Assembly: GCA_031549345.1 (NCBI GenBank)
Contig: JAVBPY010000002.1
Span: 62,001 to 126,000 of the forward strand
DNA from: CASFRF01 sp031549345
GTDB taxonomy: Bacteria; Verrucomicrobiota; Lentisphaeria; Victivallales; Victivallaceae
Reading direction: 5' to 3'
Length of the DNA stretch: 64,000 nucleotides
A model generated the notes under the pieces. That model had not been told where the DNA came from. It did not search any database and was given only the letters and a program-made list of their open reading frames with translations. Below, piece after piece: positions 8,335-16,405 of this stretch. The position numbers and the translations under genes are program-made. The number at the start of each line of letters is the position of its first letter. The first letter of the stretch is position 1.

Positions 8335-9360
8335 ATGACTGACTTGAAATATTTGTCCCCGCTGATGCGGCGCGGCGCCGACTTCCTCCAGGTGGACTAT
8401 CCTATTATCTGCGGAGCCATGACCTGGGTTTCGGAACCGAAACTCGTCGCGGCCGTCGCCAACGCGGGCGGCTTCGGCTGCCTCGCGGGAGGAAACGCCC
8501 CGACGGAAATCCTCAAAGCGCAGATCGCCGATCTCCGCTCCCGTACGGACCGCCCGTTCGCCGTCAATTTGATCACCATCGCCCCGGCGTACCGCGAACA
8601 CCTCAAAATGCTCGGCGACATCAAGGCGCCCTACATCGTTTTCGCGGGGAGCTTCCCCAAGGAAAAGGAAATTGAGGTGGCCAAAGCCACCGGAGCCAAA
8701 GTCCTCTGCTTTGCCTCCACCGTTTCCATCGCCGAACGCATGATCCGTTTCGGCGCGGACGCCATCGTCCTGGAAGGAAGCGAAGCGGGCGGACACATCG
8801 GCCATGTTTCGGCCACCGTGTTGATGCAGCAGGTGCTTTTCCGCTTCGGCAAGCAAATACCGGTTTTTATGGCCGGGGGTATGGCCACGGGCAAAATGAT
8901 GGCGCACGTCCTTTTGATGGGCGCGGCGGGCGTCCAGCTCGGCACACGCTTTGTTATGACCGAGGAGTGCACGGCGCACGAAAACTTCAAGGATATTTTC
9001 CGCCGTTCGAACGCCCGCGACGCGGTTTCCACCCCCCAGTACGACTCCAAGTTGCCGGTCGTCGCCGTACGCTCGATCCGCAACAAAGGGATGGATAACT
9101 TCGGCGCCCTCCAGCTCCACCTCCTCCGCGAAATGGAAGCCGGGAAAATCCATCGCCAGGAAGCCCAGGAAGAGGTTGAAAAATACTGGATGGGCGCTTT
9201 GCGCCGCGCCGTGGTCGACGGCGACATCGAGCAAGGCTCTCTGATGGCCGGACAATCGGTCGGCCTGGTCGATAAAATCGTCCCCGTCAAAGCGTTGATC
9301 GAAGAGCTCCTCACGGAAGGGGAGGGGACACTCGCCGAAATTCGCAACATCCTGACGTAA
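8335..9360 (+). CDS. FabK-like enoyl-ACP reductase II / nitronate monooxygenase family
   Basis: 341 residues, an FMN-dependent TIM barrel of the NPD/2-nitropropane dioxygenase family. Visible marks are the N-terminal IICGAMTWVSEPKLVAAV, the conserved EGSEAGGHIG loop with the catalytic-type His, FMAGGMATGKMMAHVLLMGA (FMN phosphate site) and the C-terminal GSLMAGQSVGLV, which resembles FabK more than true nitronate monooxygenases. FabK performs the last reduction of the fatty-acid elongation cycle, enoyl-ACP to acyl-ACP. No other fab gene is adjacent, so nitronate oxidation remains possible. It has its own promoter and terminator, so it is monocistronic. Confidence 0.8.
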   Translation: MTDLKYLSPLMRRGADFLQVDYPIICGAMTWVSEPKLVAAVANAGGFGCLAGGNAPTEILKAQIADLRSRTDRPFAVNLITIAPAYREHLKMLGDIKAPYIVFAGSFPKEKEIEVAKATGAKVLCFASTVSIAERMIRFGADAIVLEGSEAGGHIGHVSATVLMQQVLFRFGKQIPVFMAGGMATGKMMAHVLLMGAAGVQLGTRFVMTEECTAHENFKDIFRRSNARDAVSTPQYDSKLPVVAVRSIRNKGMDNFGALQLHLLREMEAGKIHRQEAQEEVEKYWMGALRRAVVDGDIEQGSLMAGQSVGLVDKIVPVKALIEELLTEGEGTLAEIRNILT

Positions 9361-9379
9361 AAACAATTGTCATCAATAA

Positions 9380-9421
9380 GTGTCGCGTCGTATTATACAT
9401 TATACAACGCGGCGCTTTTTT
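9380..9421 (+). terminator. Terminator of the fabK-like gene
   Basis: Nine-pair stem GTGTCGCGT/ACGCGGCGC (two G-U pairs) with an 18-nt loop, followed by T6. It overlaps the stop codon of the convergent MFS gene. Confidence 0.7.
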
Positions 9422-10560
9422 ATGCGCCCGAGAATTTTCCACTGAATAAGCGTTACCAGCGCGATGGGGAGGGCGCCAAGGGCGAAAGGGACATCGTTGG
9501 AGAACCAAAGCGCCAAGAGCCCTGCGCAAAGCGGACTCAGAACACCCGTCAGCCCGGCGAAAAATTCGTTAATGGATAAATTGGCGGCGGAACGTGTCGG
9601 ATCGAGCAGCGCATGGAAGCTCCAGTATGTGTAGAACATCCCGGAGTACAGTCCGAAGGCCACGCATCCAAGACCAAGCGGTCCAGCCGAATGCCCGAAC
9701 GCGAGAAGCAGCATCCCCACGGTTCCCGCCATCCCCAAAAGAAGGACTTTTTTGGCCCGGAACATCCAATAGGAGCCAAAGGCGAGCACACAGGCGGTCC
9801 CCGCCTGTGTCAGGTTCAGGAGCGTCTGAATGGCTCCGTCCTCCACCGGGGGAATTCCAAGAAGACTCGTTTTATACGGAAGCAAGGAACGCAGAAGGGC
9901 GATTGCCGAACAGCCGACAATGCCGACAAGCCATCCGAGGCGGAGCAAATCGGGGAATCCCGCATAGGGCGCTGCGGAAGAGGCCTTCTCCTTGCCCCGC
10001 GCTTCCGGCGGATTGGAGAGGTGCTTCCAATGCGTAAGATACGCAAGGTAACCCGTCGCCCAAATGAGGAAGGCGATCCGCCAACCGCCCCCGCCGCCGA
10101 GCGGCCAGAAAAATCCGGCAAGAAGCGGTCCGGCACTGCATCCTGTACTCCATGTGCATGTTACAAATCCAGCTGTACGCAGTGGTGATGCATTTCGTGC
10201 GCCACCGCTTGCGCGTTTGATCAACGAGATCATCGGACTCATGAAAAGCGCTCCGCCAAGTCCGATAATAATCATCGCAAAATAGAGGGCGGTGAAATGG
10301 GAAAACGCGCAAAAAATGCCGATACCCAAAAGGCTGATTAAGGATCCGACAATGGCGAAAGCACCCGCATTGTCGCTCCGGATCCAGCGGCTGGCCAGGA
10401 GAGAGGAGAGGGCGTAAGGCGCCGACCATGCGGCGAAGGTCAGCGAAGCTTCCAGGGGAGTGCCGCCTTCAAAAGCGATACGCTTGGAAGCGGTATAAAA
10501 CAATGCGCCGCAGCCGAGATTGTGCGTAAACACAAGAAGATAGTAAATAAATATACGCAT
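9400..10560 (-). CDS. Major facilitator superfamily transporter
   Basis: 386 residues with about twelve hydrophobic segments and the short positively charged loops of the MFS fold. The first helix begins directly at the N-terminus (MRIFIYYLLVFTHNLGCGALFYT). A central charged loop (around residues 180-195, NPPEARGKEKASSAAP) splits the two six-helix halves. No substrate-specific motif is recognised; it could export or import a small solute. It converges on the fabK-like gene and its stop codon lies inside that gene's terminator. No strong ribosome site is seen before the ATG. It stands alone on its strand. Confidence 0.75.
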   Translation of the reverse strand: MRIFIYYLLVFTHNLGCGALFYTASKRIAFEGGTPLEASLTFAAWSAPYALSSLLASRWIRSDNAGAFAIVGSLISLLGIGIFCAFSHFTALYFAMIIIGLGGALFMSPMISLIKRASGGARNASPLRTAGFVTCTWSTGCSAGPLLAGFFWPLGGGGGWRIAFLIWATGYLAYLTHWKHLSNPPEARGKEKASSAAPYAGFPDLLRLGWLVGIVGCSAIALLRSLLPYKTSLLGIPPVEDGAIQTLLNLTQAGTACVLAFGSYWMFRAKKVLLLGMAGTVGMLLLAFGHSAGPLGLGCVAFGLYSGMFYTYWSFHALLDPTRSAANLSINEFFAGLTGVLSPLCAGLLALWFSNDVPFALGALPIALVTLIQWKILGRIKKRRVV

Positions 10561-10602
10561 AGAGCAATCCCGAAGGGGAGGGCCTTTCCCTTGTAAACAG
10601 AG

Positions 10603-10629
10603 GAACGCCCCGTTTTAAGCGGGACGTTC
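10603..10629 (-). other. Hairpin between a small exported-protein gene and the MFS gene
   Basis: GAACGCCCCG/CGGGACGTTC, 10 pairs with one mismatch and a 7-nt loop. There is no T-run on either side, so it is at best a weak terminator for the gene at 10733-11170. Confidence 0.35.
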
Positions 10630-10732
10630 GTTGATATTTTCCTTTAACGCCCGATTCGTTCGGGCACATTATAGTGTAGCGTAAGAAGATGCTTTTGTCA
10701 AGCTGTAAAGCTCTCGTTGCCGCCTCGAAAAA

Positions 10733-11170
10733 TCATTTTTTCTTAATATATGTCTTGTTGCCATTCTTATTGATATAGTATGTACCGCCACGTGGTCCCG
10801 TGTAGGTGGTCCGGGCACCGGAGCCCGTAGAGGAAACGCTGGTTGTTGATGATGGCACTGCGGACGCTTTTTTTTCAGTAACGATGGTTTCACGGCTGCT
10901 TGTTGATGGCACTGATGATGGCACTGCGGACGCTTTTTTTTCAGTTTTGAGGGAAATTTTTTCTTTAAATTCTTTGTACTCCTCCTGCATCTCATCTGGT
11001 AAATCTGCGTACGGAACTGTTGCCGCACCGGATTCGTGGGTAAAGGACAAACCAAATGCTGTCGCCCGCTTTCCGGCAATATCTCTGTAAATTTTACCTG
11101 ATTTCGTGGACAAATCTTCAGCAGAGGCCACAAACGTGAATAACAGGCACGCTAAAAAAAGTATTTTCAT
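10733..11170 (-). CDS. Exported basic protein with C-terminal GPRGG motif (PBCV basic adaptor-like domain)
   Basis: 145 residues. Signal peptide in the first ~17 residues (MKILFLACLLFTFVASA). Residues 20-70 match a short domain often seen in Verrucomicrobia/Lentisphaerota exported proteins (KSGKIYRDI, then GLSFTHESGAATVPYADLP). A Ser/Thr/Lys-rich linker with a duplicated EKKASAVPSS unit follows. The last ~22 residues, YTGPRGGTYYINKNGNKTYIKK, resemble the PBCV-specific basic adaptor domain, found at the ends of secreted and phage/virus-type proteins. Function is unknown; a wall- or polymer-binding role is only a guess. A good promoter lies just upstream. Confidence 0.7.
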   Translation of the reverse strand: MKILFLACLLFTFVASAEDLSTKSGKIYRDIAGKRATAFGLSFTHESGAATVPYADLPDEMQEEYKEFKEKISLKTEKKASAVPSSVPSTSSRETIVTEKKASAVPSSTTSVSSTGSGARTTYTGPRGGTYYINKNGNKTYIKKK

Positions 11171-11199
11171 TTGAACTCTCCGTTATTGAAAACTCAATT

Positions 11200-11228
11200 A
11201 CGATACAGCATTACAAGACTATTTGCAA
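11200..11228 (-). promoter_or_regulatory. Promoter of the GPRGG-motif exported protein gene
   Basis: Minus-strand TTGCAA (11223-11228) and TATCGT (11200-11205), spacer 17 bp, about 30 nt before the ATG at 11170. Confidence 0.65.
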
Positions 11229-11566
11229 GAGAAAAAGTGTTTTTAATTGCAACGGACGTTGCCACCAGCAATTGGCCAAAATCGCCGATAACGATTCGCC
11301 GCATCCCACCGCCCTCTTTCTTTACGTTTTCGATTCCAGGCCCCTTTACGGGGCTTTTTTGTTGATTTCGATAACGTCGCATAATATATGTTATGTTAAC
11401 TAAATAGTGTCCGAAAATAAGAGAAATTAAATATGCAATATATTATTGATCAACGCATTATATCGCATTAACATGGGTCCTGTTAATAACTTGATGATAA
11501 GTTTTTTACTGGAAATAGGGATTTTTGTCAATCAAAAGCAGTGAGGGTCTTTTTTTCTCATTTCGC
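11229..11566. other. Intergenic region with an orphan plus-strand terminator
   Basis: No convincing protein-coding frame. It holds a clear intrinsic terminator at 11340-11360 that does not follow any plus-strand gene, so a short untranslated RNA upstream of it is possible. The remainder (11361-11566) is AT-rich with nothing recognised. Confidence 0.45.
11340..11360 (+). terminator. Orphan intrinsic terminator
   Basis: GCCCC/GGGGC stem with a 5-nt loop followed by T6 on the plus strand. The nearest upstream plus-strand gene is the fabK-like gene 2 kb away, which has its own terminator. Confidence 0.65.
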
Positions 11567-11595
11567 TTGACGCGGAAAGAATCATGCTTTATCTT
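11567..11595 (+). promoter_or_regulatory. mnmG promoter (predicts a leaderless mRNA)
   Basis: TTGACG (11567-11572), 17-bp spacer, TATCTT (11590-11595). The +1 base falls on the A of the ATG at 11602. Confidence 0.6.
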
Positions 11596-11601
11596 ATAAA
11601 G

Positions 11602-13488
11602 ATGAAAACTTATTATGACTGTATTGTAGTTGGCGGCGGACATGCGGGCTGCGAAGCCGCCTTGGCCGCGGCACGGCTTGGCGCGGAAACGCTGCTGATA
11701 ACGTTTCATCTGGATCACATTGCCCAGATGAGTTGCAATCCCGCCATCGGGGGCGTCGCGAAAGGCCAGCTCGTCCGCGAAATCGATGCCTTGGGCGGCG
11801 CCCAGGGCATCGTAACGGATCGCGCGGCGATTCAATTCCGTCTTCTCAACCGGACCAAAGGCCCCGCGGTGCATTCACCGCGTTCGCAATGCGACAAATT
11901 CCAATACCAAAGGAACATGAAACTTCTTCTGGAGGGACAACCTCATTTGACGCTCCTGCAATCGGAAGTAACCGGATTTCTCCTGGAAGACGGCCGGATT
12001 ACAGGAATCAAAACCCTTTTTGAAGAGGAAATACGCGCCGCAACGCTCGTGCTGACCACCGGAACCTCGCTCAACGGGCGTCTGCACTACGGCATGCGCC
12101 ATTATCCGGGGGGGAGGGCCGGCGATCCCCCTTCCCTGGCGCTCGCTTCCGCGCTGACCGGACTCGGCCTCCGGATCGGCCGCCTCAAAACAGGCACGCC
12201 GCCACGGGTGTTGGCGCGTTCCATCGACTTTTCCGCGATGAAGCTTCAGGAGGCGGAACAAGAGCCGGAAGAATTCAGTTACTGGCCCCCTGCCCTTCAG
12301 CCGGATCTTCCCTCCGCGCGGCGTAAATTCCTCCCCTGCCATCAGGTTTATTCCACCGACGCAACGGCGGAAGTCGTACGCGCCAATTTGGATTACGCCC
12401 CCATGTACCAGGGAAAAATCGAAGGAATCGGCGCGCGATACTGTCCTTCGTTCGAGGACAAAGTCGTCCGCTTCCCCCAGCATCCGCACCACTTGCTTTA
12501 CCTGGAGCCGGAAAACGCCGAAATGACCGAGTATTACCTAAACGGTATCTCCACAAGCCTGCCGCCGGATGTGCAAAAACAAATGCTCCGCACCGTTCCC
12601 GGCCTGGAAAACGCCGCCATTACGCGTTACGCCTACGCCATTGAATACGATTTCATTTTCCCCGACCAGATCACCCGCTCCCTCCAGCTCAAGCGTTATC
12701 CCAATGTTTTTACCGCCGGACAAATCAACGGAACGAGCGGTTACGAGGAGGCGGCGGGCCAGGGTCTTGTCGCCGGATTGAATGCGGCCCGTTACGCGGC
12801 GGGGCTTGAAACTGTTGAATTCGCGCGCGACACAAGCTACCTCGGCGTGATGATCGACGATCTCGTCACCAAGGACATCATCGAACCGTACCGTCTTTTT
12901 ACCAGCCGCGCCGAATACCGGCTTCATCTCCGCCAGGACAACGCCGACTTGCGTCTCTGCGACCAGGCGGCCGCCCTCGGCCTGCTCCCTTTTGAAAAAC
13001 ATCAATACTTTCTCCGCTACAAGGAGGCGCGCGCCGAGGCCATGGCGTTCTGCCGTACCCAACGTCATACGGGAAAAAGCGTCTTCGAGCACCTTAAAGC
13101 GTGGCGCGGCGATGCGGCCGCTCCGCCGGCAGAGCCCCCCTTCCCTCCGGAACTTCTCCCTCCCCTCCCCGCCGGCGATCTTGGCGAACGAATTTGGCGG
13201 AGCCTCCTGATCGATGCGCATTATGAAGGATACCTGGCGCGGGAGGCGATTGAAATTCAAAAGCTTTCCCGTTTGGAAGAATGGAAAATAGCTCCAACTT
13301 TCGATTACAAAGCCATTGCAGGGCTTGCGAATGAATCGCGCCTCAAGCTTGACAAAGTGCGTCCCACCACGCTTGCCCAGGCGGCCCGCATCGATGGAGT
13401 AACACCGGCGGAGCTCGCGCTCCTCCAGGTTCATCTGGCGCGGCAACGCGCCCGGGGAGGCGCCGGGAATGCTCCTTGCTCCTCTTAA
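11602..13488 (+). CDS. mnmG: tRNA uridine-5-carboxymethylaminomethyl modification enzyme
   Basis: 628 residues, normal for MnmG (GidA). With MnmE it installs the cmnm5 group on U34 of tRNAs reading NNA/NNG codons, using FAD and methylene-THF. Visible: N-terminal FAD motif VVGGGHAGCEAALAAARLG, the family signature SCNPAIGGVAKGQLVREIDALGG, the conserved Cys in ARYCPSFEDK, and GQINGTSGYEEAAGQGLVAGLNA. The C-terminal helical tRNA/MnmE-binding part (residues ~440-620) is present. An in-frame ATG at 11584 lies inside the promoter spacer, so I choose 11602. MnmE is not in the window. The 3' end overlaps a permease gene by 20 nt. Confidence 0.96.
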   Translation: MKTYYDCIVVGGGHAGCEAALAAARLGAETLLITFHLDHIAQMSCNPAIGGVAKGQLVREIDALGGAQGIVTDRAAIQFRLLNRTKGPAVHSPRSQCDKFQYQRNMKLLLEGQPHLTLLQSEVTGFLLEDGRITGIKTLFEEEIRAATLVLTTGTSLNGRLHYGMRHYPGGRAGDPPSLALASALTGLGLRIGRLKTGTPPRVLARSIDFSAMKLQEAEQEPEEFSYWPPALQPDLPSARRKFLPCHQVYSTDATAEVVRANLDYAPMYQGKIEGIGARYCPSFEDKVVRFPQHPHHLLYLEPENAEMTEYYLNGISTSLPPDVQKQMLRTVPGLENAAITRYAYAIEYDFIFPDQITRSLQLKRYPNVFTAGQINGTSGYEEAAGQGLVAGLNAARYAAGLETVEFARDTSYLGVMIDDLVTKDIIEPYRLFTSRAEYRLHLRQDNADLRLCDQAAALGLLPFEKHQYFLRYKEARAEAMAFCRTQRHTGKSVFEHLKAWRGDAAAPPAEPPFPPELLPPLPAGDLGERIWRSLLIDAHYEGYLAREAIEIQKLSRLEEWKIAPTFDYKAIAGLANESRLKLDKVRPTTLAQAARIDGVTPAELALLQVHLARQRARGGAGNAPCSS

Positions 13489-14395
13489 AAAAATAGCCAC
13501 AAAACCCCTCGCGGCGCTTTCGCTGTTCGTCGTTCTCCTTTTCCTCGGCACGGCGTTTGCAACGGAGGTGTATTCGTTTTACTGCGAACGCTCCGGAAAA
13601 ACGCCTGTCTACGAACATGAGAACCCGAAAGAACGCTTTGCACCGCCTTCCCGGCATTACTGGCTCGGAACGGACTATCAGGGACGTTCCGTGGCGTGGC
13701 GGGCCGTGGCGGGGAGCGCCACGGCGGTCAAAGTCGGGTGCATCGCCGCGGCGATTGCGGCGGTCATCGGCGTTGGCCTCGGCCTCCTCGCAGGCTATTT
13801 CGGCGGAAAGACAGACGACTGGATTGTTTGGCTTTACAGTACCTTCGCCTCGATGCCGACGCTTCTTTTCATCCTCGCATTTTCACTCCTTGTTTCGCGC
13901 GGATTCCTGCACCCCAGTTTGAATGCGGCGCTTGGCATTCTAGGTAAAATTTTGCGGGCGGAGCCGGGGATGCTCGCCATTTACCTGGCCATCGGGCTCA
14001 CCAGCTGGGTAACCCTCTGCCGCGTCATCCGCGCGGAAACAATGAAATTACGCGCCCTCCCCTATGTGGCGGCGGCGCGCGTCGCGGGCATATCGCACGG
14101 GGGAATTCTATTCTTTCACTTGCTCCCCAATGTCTTTCATCTCGTCATCGTCTATTTTACGCTTACGTTCGCCGGAGCTGTGATGAGCGAAGTGATCGTA
14201 AGCTACCTCGGCGTCGGCGTCCAGCGCGCGCCAAGCTGGGGCGTGATGATTTCCGACGGCCAACTCCGCCTTTGGCGCGGCGTCTGGTGGGAGGTCGGCG
14301 CGGCCACGGGCTTCATGTTTGCCCTGGTCCTTGCGCTGAATCTCCTCGGCGACGCCTTGCGCGATGCGCTGGATCCCCGATCCCGCCGGATGTAA
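13469..14395 (+). CDS. ABC transporter permease, OppC/DppC family (orphan)
   Basis: 308 residues. One N-terminal transmembrane helix (residues 14-32), a short periplasmic stretch ending in HYWLGTDYQGRSV (the N-terminal signature of OppC/DppC), then a five-helix BPD_transp_1 domain with the EAA-type loop around VAAARVAGISHGGI and the C-terminal NLLGDALRDALDP. In the family it pairs with OppB to pass peptides or nickel across the inner membrane. No OppA, OppB, OppD or OppF gene is near, which is odd. It starts 20 nt before the mnmG stop, with GGGGAGG upstream, so it is translated from the mnmG transcript. Confidence 0.85.
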   Translation: MLLAPLKKIATKPLAALSLFVVLLFLGTAFATEVYSFYCERSGKTPVYEHENPKERFAPPSRHYWLGTDYQGRSVAWRAVAGSATAVKVGCIAAAIAAVIGVGLGLLAGYFGGKTDDWIVWLYSTFASMPTLLFILAFSLLVSRGFLHPSLNAALGILGKILRAEPGMLAIYLAIGLTSWVTLCRVIRAETMKLRALPYVAAARVAGISHGGILFFHLLPNVFHLVIVYFTLTFAGAVMSEVIVSYLGVGVQRAPSWGVMISDGQLRLWRGVWWEVGAATGFMFALVLALNLLGDALRDALDPRSRRM

Positions 14396-14423
14396 AATAC
14401 CATTGATTTTTTCCGAAATCGAC

Positions 14424-14451
14424 TTGCCTTTTATCTTTTTTTGATTATAAT
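14424..14451 (+). promoter_or_regulatory. Promoter of the GntR-type regulator
   Basis: TTGCCT (14424-14429) and TATAAT (14446-14451), 16 bp apart, predicted start near 14458. Confidence 0.6.
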
Positions 14452-14480
14452 AATAAATGCACATTAAAATGCATTTATTA
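14451..14480. promoter_or_regulatory. Palindromic operator, probably for the GntR-type regulator
   Basis: Perfect 11-bp arms TAATAAATGCA and TGCATTTATTA with an 8-bp spacer. It begins at the last base of the -10 and covers the predicted transcription start, 14 nt before the regulator's ATG. That position suits autorepression. Confidence 0.65.
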
Positions 14481-14493
14481 CGGGGATCGTTTT

Positions 14494-15549
14494 ATGGCAA
14501 GGAGCAACCAGGAAGTGGCAGGATTGCTGCGTGAACGCATCAACGACGGGAGTTATCCGCCGGGGAGCCGCCTGCCGAACCGTCTTGCCTTGATCCAGGA
14601 ATTCCAGAGCAGCACGCACACGGTACAGCGGGCGCTGGACCAGCTTGTCCAGGAAGGGTATGTTACGGCCCGGAAAAAAGCGGGGAGTTTCGTTTCGGAA
14701 AACCCGCCGCACTTGTCGCGCATCTGCGTATTTCTACCCGGCGGTGCGGATTTCGCACGGCGCGGCAATCGGTTTTACAGCGCTATGCTCGACGAACTCC
14801 CGATTATGGCGAAGCGTCTGAACGTTTCCTACGAGCTCCTCGATTGCATGGACGAATGGCGGCGGCAGGACCGCGTCCAACAGCTGATTGAAGATGTGAA
14901 GTTGCAGCGTATCGCCGGAATTTTGTTTATGTCGCTCCCCTGGAGTTTTATTGGAACACCGATTTATGACGAGCCGGGCATTGCGCGAATCGCCATTTCC
15001 GCCGAATCGCGCTTCGGCATTCCGGCGGTATCCCCCGCCGGGGATCAGTTTTACATTCGGGCATTGGAGCATCTGGCCGCGCACGGATTCCGGCGTCCGG
15101 CGGTTATGGTCGACACGCAGACAGCCGGACGCGAGACAGATCCATTCATTGCGTGGTATCAACGCTTTGGATTGGAGTTTTGCACAGAACTTATCGTTCC
15201 GCCCGCGCCCGGCGTTTCGTTGAGCTTCGACCGGATTCTCCGGCTGTGGCACGGCATGCCGGAGTCGTTGCGTCCGGATTCGCTTATCATCAACAACGAC
15301 AATTGCGCGGCGGCGGCGACGGCGACCTTGCGCGAACTGAACTGGCTTTGCGATTCGCCTGGAAACGTTGTGGTTCTGGCCAACTTCCCATGGACACCGG
15401 AGGTACACATCCCGGTAACATTCCTCGGCTTTGAAACCGACCGCATGCTGGAAATATGCACAAGGAACATCCTTGCACAGGGGCGGGGGGAAAACGTCCC
15501 GCGGCAAACCGCCCTCCCCGCCCGATTTGAGTACGAATTAACCCAATAA
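14494..15549 (+). CDS. GntR-family regulator with LacI-type ligand-binding domain
   Basis: 351 residues. Residues 1-70 are a GntR winged helix (EVAGLLRERINDGSYPPGSRL, then VQRALDQLVQEGYVTARKKAGSFV). Residues ~75-350 form a periplasmic-binding-protein-like domain as in LacI/GalR regulators, so the ligand is probably a sugar or nucleoside. This hybrid (GntR head, LacI body) is frequent in Lentisphaerota. It is followed 16 nt later by a pseudopilin gene on the same strand, a pairing common in that phylum. A perfect palindrome over its own promoter suggests autoregulation. Confidence 0.82.
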   Translation: MARSNQEVAGLLRERINDGSYPPGSRLPNRLALIQEFQSSTHTVQRALDQLVQEGYVTARKKAGSFVSENPPHLSRICVFLPGGADFARRGNRFYSAMLDELPIMAKRLNVSYELLDCMDEWRRQDRVQQLIEDVKLQRIAGILFMSLPWSFIGTPIYDEPGIARIAISAESRFGIPAVSPAGDQFYIRALEHLAAHGFRRPAVMVDTQTAGRETDPFIAWYQRFGLEFCTELIVPPAPGVSLSFDRILRLWHGMPESLRPDSLIINNDNCAAAATATLRELNWLCDSPGNVVVLANFPWTPEVHIPVTFLGFETDRMLEICTRNILAQGRGENVPRQTALPARFEYELTQ

Positions 15550-15565
15550 AGAAGGAGAATAGGGC

Positions 15566-16405
15566 ATGAAGAAATCGTTATTCACGTTGATCGAGCTTTT
15601 GATTGTGATTGCCATTATTGCGATCCTCGCCTCGATGCTCCTTCCGGCGCTGAACAAAACGCGAGAGCGGGGCCGGCGCACCGTTTGCATGAGCAACGTT
15701 CGCCAGCAAACCGTCGCGACTCTGGTGTACGAGGGAGATTACAAATACTTTATGATCGAAGGCAACACCTGGGACGCGATGCAGGGAAAATTCGACTACG
15801 CCAAAAACGGGAAGTCCGTTTCCTTCTTCTACCGCGACTATCTCGGCGGGAAATTGATGGTCGGAACAGCGACGAAAGACCGCCTCCCCAACAACGTTAA
15901 AGAAAACTGGGACAAGACGGAGCCGGGAATCAGCAAGGTGATGCTTTGCCCCTCCAGCGCCCGGACCTCCCTTTCGGCATGGACATATTCAACGGCCGGC
16001 CTTTCCGCCTTCAACTTCCCGATGAATGCCGAGCGCCTTATGCGCATGAAACAGCAAGCCATAGCCAAAGCGTGGATGCAGACGCCGGATGCCCCCGCCC
16101 TTTGGCACGACCGTTGCGCTTACGAGCCATCCGTAGTGGAGCAAACAAACCACTTTCGCGGCGGCAGCGATTATTATCCGGATGGCGGCAATGTGGGCGC
16201 AACCGACGGCTCGGTCAAGTGGTACGCGTTCCGTACATCGACCGGCGGCCCCTACCGTTTTTACAACACATGCGGTCTGGGGAGCAACTACCCGGTTCCC
16301 AATAACTCCATTTTTCTGAGCACAAAGGATGGAATGCTTATCGACGGAACTGCGGAATGGCGGGTTGTTTTCGGCGGAAGCGCCAAGCGCAAGATGGATC
16401 TCTAA
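15566..16405 (+). CDS. Type II secretion-type pseudopilin (N-terminal methylation motif, H-X9-DG type)
   Basis: 279 residues. It begins with the prepilin signal KKSLFTLIELLIVIAIIAIL: short basic leader, the +5 Glu after the cleavage site, and a hydrophobic helix to residue ~28. The body has few family marks, but the C-terminal HFRGGSDYYPDGG...DGSVKWY segment resembles the H-X9-DG end of the DUF1559-like pseudopilins expanded in Planctomycetes and Lentisphaerota. Prepilin peptidase would cut after Phe6 or nearby. GAAGGAGAA precedes the ATG. It follows the GntR/LacI regulator and probably shares its transcript, which suggests substrate-induced surface display. Its last 4 nt overlap the convergent AraC gene. 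Confidence 0.85.
   Translation: MKKSLFTLIELLIVIAIIAILASMLLPALNKTRERGRRTVCMSNVRQQTVATLVYEGDYKYFMIEGNTWDAMQGKFDYAKNGKSVSFFYRDYLGGKLMVGTATKDRLPNNVKENWDKTEPGISKVMLCPSSARTSLSAWTYSTAGLSAFNFPMNAERLMRMKQQAIAKAWMQTPDAPALWHDRCAYEPSVVEQTNHFRGGSDYYPDGGNVGATDGSVKWYAFRTSTGGPYRFYNTCGLGSNYPVPNNSIFLSTKDGMLIDGTAEWRVVFGGSAKRKMDL

Noticed and set aside
11194..11382. 62-codon minus-strand frame before the GPRGG protein
   Set aside because: It contains the promoter of that gene and the complement of an intrinsic terminator.
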